Assembly (NCBI GenBank): GCA_013054445.1 | Contig: JAAMPI010000267.1 | Location: forward strand, 1 to 46,512 | Direction of reading: 5' to 3' | Source: Cudoniella acicularis | Lineage: Eukaryota > Ascomycota > Leotiomycetes > Helotiales > Helotiaceae | DNA: 46,512 nucleotides | Part shown: positions 1 to 9,984 of the stretch, one piece after another | Layout: every line of letters starts with the position of its first letter | How positions within the stretch are numbered: position 1 is the first letter of the stretch | The notes under the pieces: model-generated | What the model saw: the letters and a program-made list of their open reading frames with translations, nothing else | Databases searched by the model: none | Told to the model about the DNA's origin: nothing | Translations under genes and position numbers: made by a program

Positions 1-361
1 AAAAAAAATTTTAATATTTCTTTTATAATTTTTTAATATTATATTTTAATAAATTATATATTAGATCTCTATATAATATCTAGAGAATAGAATTAACCTT
101 GAGATAAAAAGCTAAGACGGTATAAGAATCTAGAAAATGAATATATTGTGGCGATGTAATCCTCTAGCGCAAGCCCCTGACTAGAGTCTCACTGTCATAG
201 GCTGATTAAGCGAATGTTTTGGGTCTATTTCTGTCGTCTAAGAAGGTACTCCAGCTGACTTCTCAGCTTTCTCAACTTCTCTCGAGTACACCGAGAAGTA
301 GGTACTGAGTGTCGAACCCTTTACAAACTCACTTCAAGTTGTGTCATCTCCGCTGTCGCCC
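1..361. other. AT-rich start of window and HET gene upstream region
   Basis: The first ~110 bases are almost pure A/T, the kind of composition left by RIP or found in relic repeats. The remainder is the presumed 5' region of the HET gene. I see no gene here. Confidence 0.5.
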
Positions 362-2681
362 ATGAATCATCTCACAACCTCTCTTCAAGGCAGGTTTCGG
401 ATCGCAAGGCTGAGCTCCAGTAAGGCTCCCACGTGCCTCCTGCATCAAGTTATCAAACGAAATATTCATCGCCCTGCTAATTCCAGGCTATCTTTACTAG
501 GTTTGAGGAATGGCTCACAACAACAGTGCCGTGGTGTCTCACCTTCTACGACCACAAAGAGGCCCAGCCATACGCTTAAAAGCGCTGTTGCAACATCTTT
601 ACTTGTGAGTCTTGGCGGGGCATTAATCTTGGCAATCAAAGACAACGACGCTAAAAGTCTCAGAAGGAGTAATCTATCAGAATACCTCCTTGAAAGTAGT
701 CTTTCTGAAGCGAGAGATGAGCTCTCCGAAGAGGCGTTGAGCCATGTTAACGACAAGTATATCTACCGACCACTCCCCGAAGGAGCAATTACTCGTATTA
801 TGGTTCTGCAACCTGGCAGTTTCGACGAAACCTTGGAATTCTACTTGGAAACTCTTACTGCATGGGATGACGTTGATTACGAGGCACTTTCATATGCGTG
901 GGGAAATCCGGAACGGGCTCATAAAGCCATATGCTCTAAAAAGAGTATTGGAATTACGGCCAACCTGGACGGCGCTTTGAGAAGACTCAGGCATTCCAAA
1001 AATATAAGACATCTTTGGGTGGACGCGATCTGCATCAATCAAGATGATAAAGCAGAAAAGGCCGTCCAAGTCAACATGATGCAGGAGATCTATGAAAACG
1101 CCAAACAGGTTAATGTATGGCTGGGTGAGCCATCGGGCAAGGACGAGCTTGCATTCACTTCTCTGCGACATCTCCGGGGCCATTTGAAGGAGCCAGGAAA
1201 AGATTGGTTTCGGGTAAGGTTTGGATGGGGCCGTGATAACGGAGGGAGGATATTTTCGGGAGGCGCTCAACAGATCGACACTTACATCCGAAATCGAGTA
1301 CGAACATCTCGTCAACTTACTTTGCAGGCCATGGTTCCGTCGAACCTGGGTCATACAGGAAGTTGCGAGCGCGAGAAATGCCATTGTTTTGTATGGCGGA
1401 CGATCGATGCAATGGGAAGCATTCGCGGATGTCTACATGAAGCTTGGAGACTATTTTCTCCCGGTTACACAATTTGGTGGAACCGAAGCTGCACACTCTC
1501 TCGAAAGTATCACCGCGATAGAGAGTGCTCGCAGAGCATATAAAGGCCCGCTCTCGATGTCACTGTTCCATATCCTGGTGGCAACTAGTTCCAGCGAATG
1601 CAGTGACCCCCGGGATAAGATATACGCGGTTCAGGGACTTGCAAGAAACTATTGGTCCGGCCAGTCTGCTTCAGACTCCACGTTACTAGAGAGCGCAACT
1701 AAAACAATACAACTCGAATCATCTCGAAATTTATCAAAGGGAGTACGACAGATAATTGCATTGAAGACTAGCTACATCTTACCGGTAGAGGAAGTCTACC
1801 TGCAATTTGCAATGAGTGACAGCAGGCTGTACAGGGACCTGCGAGCTCTGTCTTGTGCAACTGGAACTAGGTCATCCAAGTTCGGCCTTCCTTCCTGGGT
1901 CCCAGACTGGACAATTGTCGAGAACTCATATCCTTTTGTTCAGTATAGCGATCGAACACAATTCGCGGCTTCGGGGAGGATGAAAGCCGTTGCATGGCAT
2001 TCCAAAGATGAGCTCATCTTGAACGTTACTGGCAAACAAATTGACTCGATCCGGGATCTTGGACAACCACCATCGTTTAGCAAGGCAGTTGGCGTCTTTG
2101 AAATCAACGAAAAAAAAGTTGCTGATTTGGAGAGGTCGTTGCAATGGTTGAACGATTGTGTCAGGGTTGCAGCGAGCAATGAAAACAGAACTGAAGGGGC
2201 ACCAGATGCATTGTGGAGAGCAATGACATGTGGTCTCACAGGAGAAGGGTTCCCGGCCCCAAAGTTCTATGCTGATTACTTCAACAAATATATGGAGTTT
2301 CTTAATGGTACAGATACCTCGCCGAGCGCCCCAGAACGATTTGCACAATACTTCGAAGAATCCCGTGGATTTACGCAAGGGATTCGCGGTCTGGATGAAT
2401 TTCCGCATTACGAGAACCATGCTCGGATTGAAGCATCGATATACAAATGGGCATCGAAACGGCGTTTCTGTAAAACTGCGAGTGGTAGGTTGGGGTTTGT
2501 GCCAAATTCGGCTCAAGAGGGAGATGTTATTTGTATAATGTATGGAGGTGAAGTTCCGTATGTTTTGCGACCCGCGAAAAGTGGGTTCTTCAAACTTGTT
2601 GGAGAATGTTTCATTGATGGGATCATGCATGGCGAAGGCCTCTCTGAGGACGCGATGGAGAGAGAGTTTCAATTGCTGTGA
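362..2681 (+). CDS. HET-domain protein with presequence-like N-terminus
   Basis: HET (heterokaryon incompatibility) family protein of about 756 aa in two exons (362-1213 and about 1263-2681). HET proteins act in fungal non-self recognition and can trigger cell death. Seen: YEALSYAWG (residues ~173-181) and LWVDAICINQDD (~218-229), then RPWFRRTWVIQE, DPRDKIYAVQGLA and LPSWVPDW, and the usual C-terminal module (GRLGFVPNSAQEGD, FIDGIMHGEG). The first in-frame ATG is at 362. The N-terminal ~70 residues are rich in Arg/Ser and nearly free of acidic residues, and are followed by a hydrophobic stretch (~71-92). This resembles a mitochondrial presequence plus a membrane anchor, which is unusual for HET proteins; the localisation is inference. 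The intron starts at GTAAGG (1214). The acceptor at 1262 keeps phase 0 but is weak (GAG). A GT at 1219 paired with CAG at 1273 also keeps the frame. Confidence 0.85.
1214..1262 (+). other. intron of the HET gene (boundaries tentative)
   Basis: GTAAGG donor at 1214, branch-like TGATAAC near 1234-1240, and an AG at 1261-1262 that preserves phase 0. The alternative 1219-1273 ends in a better CAG and also keeps the reading frame. An intron is required because the two halves of the HET domain lie in different frames. Confidence 0.55.
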
Positions 2682-4192
2682 TGATATGAAGACACGTCGT
2701 TGTACGAGTATTCAGGTGAAAAAAGAGAAGTCTAATTGTCTGTCTAAGAAAAGAGAGAAGTGCTCGAAGGAGCGAGGATTTAAGTACAACAGCAAAGAGG
2801 CTAAGCCTGAAATAGAAGTCAGGTGACTATGACATATGAGTCTTGACAGATGAGATACCCGGTAATTCGAGGTGGTTGGCCCCCTCGAAGTCCTATGTAT
2901 ATCTTGGGGTTGGCTGAAAAGGAGAGAGGTGTTCTAGATAGAAGTTCGGGAACGATAGCGTAGTGTATACGGATTGAGTGCACGTACCTTGGTACGCGGT
3001 TCCTTTAGATACCTTGAGAATAGCAAAGTTATTAGTCCCTAGAGATAGTGCGAAACTTTTCCAACCCTAATCAAATCTACCGAGACAGGAGTATAATGTC
3101 AAGCAATCCAACTTCTAGACCCATGACTTTCTAGATATAAGAACATATCTAAACGACTCAGAGATCATATCTAGTTTCTAGTTCGCCAATTCTGTTCTTG
3201 AATAAGCCTCAAAACAAACGGTTGGCTGCGAATAGGCACTAAATTTACTCTATCTTAGATTAGAGCCTTCAAGTAATTAAAAAGGTAATCTATATCACAC
3301 TCTAATCGTATACTTTTCATGATTTTCAAAGAAAGGTCTTATAATTTTCCCCACGCATTACAAAACATAACAAAAAACACCCTCTCTAACCTTCTTAGCT
3401 TTTCCTCCATACCTCTCTCTCATCCCTTTCCGCCAAATTCATTCTGCGAATTCGTATCTCTCTGCACGAGTTATTTCTGTCTACGCTTTTTCAAAGTCTA
3501 TCTTCTGGGTTTTCATTATTTCATCGGTAGTTAAAAGCATTTTTTACGTTGTGGAATCAGGAACAAATATCTCTGGTTCTTCTAATGGTGGCCATTGGCC
3601 TTACGTTGGAAGCCGCTAGCAGGAGGATGGTTGCGTGGGTATTTTGGTACCGGCGTTTTGTTGCTAGGGGCCGACAAGGCCGAATCCTATTATTGGATCT
3701 AGTATCTTGAATACAATTTTGATTTAAATGGCTTTTTTACGTTTGAGTTACGAAGCAGTTAGTTACAAGGCGAGGTAAGGGTAATAATGTACATTTGCCA
3801 GGTACTAATACCTCAGCCCGAATTTCTTCGAAAAAGACAGTTAAAAATAGCTAGTAGCCAGTTATTTAGTCTATTAATATCATGCTTTGTTAGCACAGAA
3901 AGACAACCAACCAAACAATGTTACTAGTTTATAATGGCAAATTAATAGACGAGTTAATTTCTAACCGTAAATCATTTATCTTAGATAGTCCTTTTGTTTT
4001 AGAAGTATACTTTCATATAATAAGCTATTTTAATAAACATAAAATTTAGAATAAAGTTTTAGCTGTAGATTTTTAAACTATAAATAATTAAATAATTAAA
4101 CAAATTTCCTTTTGAAGAAATAAAGTCTAATTTTATACCAAAGTTTATTAAAATTTTTAACTATCATGATCTTTTATATAAATGTTCGTTTA
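2682..4192. other. gene-free, increasingly AT-rich spacer
   Basis: No ORF with recognisable protein character is present. A 71-codon ORF near 3319-3534 is low-complexity and looks like chance. From about 3780 to 4190 the sequence is strongly A/T-rich, compatible with a RIP-degraded repeat, but I cannot name an element. Confidence 0.5.
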
Positions 4193-7100
4193 TTACCTGA
4201 GCGTGGAAAACAGTTCAGACTCTTTCAATATTTCCGCTGGGGTTCCAAAATGCACCATTTGGCCCTTATCCAGTACTAAAATACGATCATACTTCAAAGC
4301 AACCTCTAAACGATGCAAAACAGAAATGATCGTCTTCCCTTGAAGCCGATCCGCCATCAACTTCATTATCTTCTGCTCTGCAACCGTATCAATACTATAT
4401 TCGTTGGTCAGCTTGTTTTCAATAATTTGATTCTTTGAATGTGGGGTTTGTTCTCCATACCTGCTGGTTGCCTCATCAAAAAGCACAATACCCCCCTCCC
4501 TAGATCCAGCTCCCAAAATAGTCCTTGCAAAAGCAAACAGTTGCTCCTCTCCCGCAGAAAGATTCGCATCATTCATCTTTGAAGACAGTCCACCCGATGC
4601 ATTGATTTTCTCCAACAAAGCGCATTCCACAAGCACAGTGTTAATGGCTGCATCGCTGTGATTTTCATGAGCCTGTAGTGCATCGCGCACAGTACCCCCT
4701 TACAAAAATGTATCCTGAGAAATGTCAACGTCGGGATTATAGCTTGCCCAAAGATTGTTGATTCGAATATTTCCTGAAGCCGGCCAGTCAGGAGAGACTT
4801 TAACAGCTGAAACAACCTCTGCTTCAACCGGTGTATTTTTCTCAAAACTTTCGATCCTGGCTATGGCCGCCATAGAAGTCTCAATAGATGTCCAGGATGT
4901 AATGAGATTCGTCATTGTTTCTCCCAACGTTGTCATATTCAAGAGCGCTACTCCAATGGCACCACCACTTGTTTTGTCTCGCATTCCCACCGCTGCTCTT
5001 GCTACTGTGACTGAAAGCCCTGCAACAATCAAGTTCATGATGAGCTGGAGCCATCTTTGTACGGCGTAGAGTAAATAGAGCGGCTCCTGCGACCTATCGA
5101 GTTTTTCGTCGAATTCTCGGCGGAAAGTGTCTTGCCAACTATGTGCTCTGATCGTTACAAGTCCCGCACTTATCTCTGATAATTTTGTGTGTAGGTCGGA
5201 TTTTGATTCTAAATCTAAATGAGGCAGCTGTTTTGAGGTTCGGAGATAAAAATTCTGAACAAGGTACAGAACAATAAATAAGATGGGGAGAGTGATGAGT
5301 GCATACACGGCTGCAACGGCAACCAAACCGATTTTCACAATGCATGCCAAGCCTCCAGAAGCGGTGTTGAAGAATTCGAGTGGAAGACGCAGGTCAATGA
5401 GCGATAGATCTTGATTGAAGCGGTTCATTAGGCTTCCAGAGTCGATATTGTTGATGAAAACAAAGGTTGCGTTTAGGGTTGTGGTTAGAAGTTTGCCGTG
5501 GAGACCGACTCCTGATGTTGGGACGACTTGAAGAAGGTGATAGCTACTGAAGTTAGCTAAGTTATAAGAAGCAGTGGATGAAAAAATTTAACCCTAGTCA
5601 TATCAAAAGCGTGAGCAACGGGAGAGTTTGCGATAATGCATATATCCCAATCCAGTAGCCAGTACTCCTCGATGAAGGTCCAGAATTCGAATTAGACCAC
5701 CAATGTACCCACGAATCTGAAATATATATTAGAAATTGACATCGAAATTTGTGTTAAAAGCTTGCACCGACCTGCGAATTTGAGCGTAAAAGCAAATGCG
5801 CAACCCCAGATGAAGAATATAATCATGTTGGTACGTCCGATTGCACTGAAATATGTTTGATAGACTGCTCTGTCTGTTATGTGAATAGTATCGGTATTAC
5901 TACTATTCACTGCTAATTTCATTTCTTTGTTGTCCATCTTCAGGGGCTTTTCAGGCGCGGTCTCTGAATTTGTATTGGTACTCTCCTCTTCATTACGGGG
6001 GACAAATTCATTGGACTCGCACAGAATAAGCTGCCCCGCTTCATCAATTTTGAACATTCTGTTAGGCCTCATCACTGATAATCTTACATTGATTTTAGCA
6101 TGACATTTTGGACACTTTTGGGCTTACTTGCCATTCTGAGTTATCTGAACAACTGTGATACCTAGTTGCTGGAGAATACCATCTGATCCAAACAAACATT
6201 TTATGATATGCGTCTCGGTCGTTCTATCCACTGCGCTAAACGCGTTGTCTAGTAGGATAATAGATGGCCTGAACGCAATTGTACGTGCCAATGCCTGATC
6301 TCGCTATCAGTCTTCGGGTCCAAAGTAAAATTAAAAATCTTTGACATCGCACGGTTCACTTACCAAACGCTGCCGTTCCCCATTACTCAATTTTGCCTCG
6401 CCACTACTAATTGTCTGATCTGGATTCTGAGATTTAATCACATTATCCAAGGCACAAGCATGAATAATCTTCCTCCTCCAAGTCTCATCCGACGGGAGGC
6501 TTCTAAAGACATTCTCCAGAGCCGTAAGGTTTTGAAGCCAAGGGGTTTGACTACAATATCCGATTTTCGTACTTCCAAGACATACTGTACCAGAAAGCAG
6601 TTCCAGTTTTCCGAGAATTACCTGTAGAAGCAGTGTCTTCCCGTATCCTACAGGTCCGGTGATAGCGATATGTTCTCCTTTTCGAACTTCGAGATTGATG
6701 TTCTTGAGTTGAACTTTTTCTGCCCAACTGAAATCTGCATTTCGAATTGATAGAACCGGGACATCAGCAGAAGCCGCCAGGTCGTCGACCTTCTCCGAGG
6801 CAGCATTCTTGTTCAAATCCGCAATGCCACTTGCATTACCCTCAATGAGACTCCCTGTTTGTCCTGAAAATGTCAGTCTCCTATCCCTCCTCTCTGGCTT
6901 CACGAGGTATTCTTCAAGCCGCGCAAAACACCCTCTTGCCGCACCAAAAGCTGGTATAATTTGGAGAATTTTTATCAAAGATGACGCAAGCAGCGAAATA
7001 AGAATCAGTGAACTGAAGAGTCTCGAAGCGTCAAAATACTCGCTTTTTGCTTGAACGACGGCGGCATATACTCCGAAAACTAGCGCAGGGAAAAGAGTGA

Positions 7101-9068
7101 GGGTTCCGTAGGCTAGAATGAAGTCAGCCGTTGGGCTCCGGGGAGAAGAGAGGTATTTTACATGATAAAACTCCTCCGACCATCAAAGTACGAACCAATT
7201 TTGAGGCATCGAATTCCGATAACCGCAGTGCTTCGATAGTGGCAGCAACTCGTTTGCTTGCGCCGGTCATTTTGATAGCTTTTAGGGAAGCAAGCATGTT
7301 TTTCGTTTCGTTGATCCGCTTCTCTGTGGCAGCTAGCCATTTCCCCTGTTAAGGTTCAGAAGATCTGCCGATGAAAGTTGAGAGGACAGTGCAGACTATA
7401 CAAAATCGGTCAGAATTCTTTCCCCGTAAATGTGCTGGGACTAACTGAGAGCAATCCCAAGAACAGTCAAACTCGAAGGCCCAACTTGTCGCTACAAAAG
7501 CTAAACCGCAAGTGTCGTCTCTACAGGTGCTGCCCAGAGCTCGTGTATTCGAGCTAGAGCAGAAGTGATCCTTTGAACATCCGAGATCATGAGTGTCATG
7601 GCTTTGCCTCCGTGTTTTTGTTATAGCTCAACTTCAGCATCTTTTCGAAGACTGCCTCTACCAAACCGCCTCTTATTATCGTGACAGACTTGTACGTGAG
7701 GTGCCAATACCTAGACTGCGTGATGGGTAACCCACGGGTACCCGTTTGGCCGTGCTTCTCTTTCACCTCTAGGCCAAATTTAATACGGATTTTTTGACAG
7801 AACTAGAAATTTCGAGTCTATTATGAAAATACGATATTTATTAAAAAAAACCTTAGGGCTTTACCCGACGCACGGCTAGGCACGGACCAACTGGTCCGTG
7901 TACGGGTACCCATCACGCAGTCTACCAATACCAGCTGTTTGATACCTAATAATCCTGTAAACTCTGCTAAATTTAAGATTTTGGGAGGATAACATACTGC
8001 AATTCCAGTGTAAACCAAAAAGGTGGCTCCAGTCAGCCCATAACCATCACTTTTCGATCTATGTTGGTCGTCTCCGAGATATTGGATGAGAGCCGAAGTA
8101 AGGAATGGCTGTGCGAAAGCGAAGTCAGTGAGACAGAGCCTTGGAAATACGGGTGACAACATATGGATTCCTACACTTCGCAGTGTCACGCCAGGGGGGC
8201 CAACTGGACCAACTATGTGCTTGAGTCAACACCGCATACATTTTCTGAGAGGATCATAATACTTACTTGACGTGCCCCGTATAATCCCTTTGAATCGGTT
8301 ACTCAACTTTGATGTTCCAAGCCGACTATCAATCGGCTGGAGATCCAATGCTGTGAGTGTTCTCCGATAGCCACTGAACATAATACTATTGAGCCAAATG
8401 AGCAGTGTTCGGCTCAAAAAACCCGCTGTTTCTTCGCGAGACACTGTGGCATCTCCGCTCACAAGTAGTTTTATTTTGCTGCAACTCTCTACCGCCATCA
8501 TGATTAATTGCACTGCAAGTGTAGAGATACTTAATGAGGCTACAGCTCCTCTTTCGTCAAGATGCCAGTAAGTACGAGCCGTAGCGGCCCGAAGGAGAGT
8601 AGTGGTGCAGAGATAGAAGACGAGGAGGAATGAGGGACGACATGATCTGGTATGCTCGAGATAAGATAGAATAACCAAAAATATGGCGACGAAAAATGAC
8701 ATCGCAGATGAGGGTATCGAGGCGGGCGTGGTTTCATTGCGTCTTCTGCAAATGAAGATCAAGGTGAGGAGTTCCAGTACTGCAAAAGCTGCCGTCGTGA
8801 ACTGTCACATTATTATTACAACACCACTCGGAATTTTTCATCGAGTAAAACTCGCACATTTCAATGTAAGATTATATAAAACCCCGCGTTTAACGTAAAC
8901 TTGATTCCTTCTCATCACAAAACAGCGCACGCCACAACCGACAACAAAAAGACACGACGGGAGTATTTTGAAAATAGGCTCTTCAAATAAAAGCGTAAAA
9001 TCAAAAGACCTGCAACAAGTAGCGACGACAGGTCCAAAAGACTTTTCGGCTTCGAAAAAACACGCCAT
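4193..9068 (-). pseudogene. ABC-C (MRP-type) transporter, multiply disrupted
   Basis: The remains span a complete fungal ABC-C exporter: N-terminal TMD0 from ATG 9068 (DFTLLFEEPIFKILPS), TMD1 (PRLCLTDFAFAQPF; HELWAAPVE at ~7540), NBD1 (Walker A GPVGYGKT, ~6640; Q-loop GYCSQTPW; signature LSNGERQR; Walker B IILLDNAFSAVD), TMD2 (MNRFNQDLSLID, ~5410) and NBD2 (C-terminus to 4193, H-loop SVLHRLEV). Many introns can still be read, for example GTAAGT at ~8265 and ~6351. Lesions: a hAT-type MITE in an exon at 7712-7924; frameshifts near 7585 and 7150; in-frame stops at 7501-7503, 7492-7494, 5598-5600 and 4700-4702; and loss of the Walker A to Q-loop part of NBD2, so that ASYNPDVD is followed directly by SQDTFL. 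Walker A and Walker B of NBD1 and the NBD2 D-loop are also eroded. I conclude it is non-functional. Confidence 0.9.
7704..7932. mobile_element. hAT-type MITE (213 bp) with 8-bp target duplication
   Basis: The element spans 7712-7924. Its ends are perfect 18-bp inverted repeats reading TAGACTGCGTGATGGGTA inward from each side, with further partial symmetry (CGGGTACCCG-like blocks). It is bounded by identical 8-bp copies CCAATACC at 7704-7711 and 7925-7932. An 8-bp target duplication with short TIRs and no coding capacity is characteristic of a non-autonomous hAT element. Removing the element and one duplication rejoins an ABC-C exon in frame, so the insertion was into a coding exon. Confidence 0.9.
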
Positions 9069-9984
9069 ATCTTGAAAATTTAAATTATTTACTACGAAAA
9101 GCGTGGTAAGAAGGCGAGAAGAGAGTAAATAAGAAGGGAAACGATTGTTTGTTTTGATACGGGAGAACAATCCAGGCATCTTCTTTCGATTTCCCCAGGC
9201 AGCAAGGTTCTGCCCCTGGCACGGCACTTGTGTGATAAGAAAGAGTTTGATTAATGTTGCTGCCTGTAAATGCGATGTTGGCAGAGGTAGAACGATCTAT
9301 GCGCAGGCTTCAGAGCTTCAGAAGCCAAAAGCGCGGTCCACGGTCTACAGCGAAGGTCATTAAAGAAAAGTATTTTTTGGACGCCTAAAAGCAAGCGTGT
9401 TTCGTTTCCTAATCTCGGCGGGAAATGTACGTAAAATAGATAGTTCTGACCTGGCACGAGTCAGTGAGTTCACCACCTACCTAATCAGGTGATACGGTGT
9501 GCGTTGTTGATTTGTTGATTTTTGGGAAAGTACAGTGAAATTCGGGTAATATTCTTCTAGGGGGCCTCAATTATTTTGCCTTGAGGAAATAGAAGTAGAT
9601 GCAGTTGAGAGTTCATATTAGGCAGCAGAATTACCCCTGAAACTCGGGGGTAGGGACCCGCAGATCGACCCCGTCCCCTTTACGAGATATAAGCGAATTT
9701 TGAACCCCTTTGCTAATTATCTTAATAATCTGCGACGAATACTAACATTACTAAAGTCCATTTTCGTCCTTGGACCTGAGTAGTTGCTGCTCTAACCTGA
9801 GCGAAGCCCTTGGGCGCGCCGGTGAATCAGCCGCGGCATAGAGAGGGGATTCCCTTCCTGTCGGTCAATCAAATCGAACCCCAAGGGTGAGCGGGTCCGA
9901 TTGAGTTTTTCCCTGGCAGGACTATTTGCATCTCCCGAATTTCCCTATGTCCTAGAGACACCCAAGACCCAAAACTTGAACTGT
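9069..9984. other. spacer between ABC-C relic and NACHT gene
   Basis: It contains the promoter side of the ABC-C relic and the 3' flank of the NACHT gene. One copy of a dispersed direct repeat lies at about 9570-9720 (listed separately). No gene is recognised. Confidence 0.5.
9570..9720 (+). repeat. direct repeat copy A, flanking the NACHT gene
   Basis: About 150 bp, closely related to 13896-14070 in the same orientation. The best-conserved core is 9611-9720. Shared blocks include TTAGGCAGCAGAATTACCCC, CCTTGAGGAAAT/CCTCGAGGAAAT and TTTTGAACCCCTT. The core holds a short palindrome-like TACCCCTG...GGGGTA. No element family is recognised. Confidence 0.75.

Noticed and set aside
890..1384. Minus-strand 164-codon ORF across the HET gene
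   Set aside because: Antisense shadow of the HET exon; no protein-family features.
3319..3534. 71-codon Phe/Ser-rich ORF, possible small secreted protein
   Set aside because: No proper signal peptide/cleavage pattern and low-complexity composition; chance ORF in AT-rich spacer.
6205..6250. tRNA-like string (AGCGCAGTGGATAGAACG on the minus strand)
   Set aside because: It resembles a tRNA D-arm, but it is the coding sequence of the NBD1 Walker B/D-loop (NAFSAVDRTTE) of the ABC-C relic, and no acceptor stem or anticodon arm follows.
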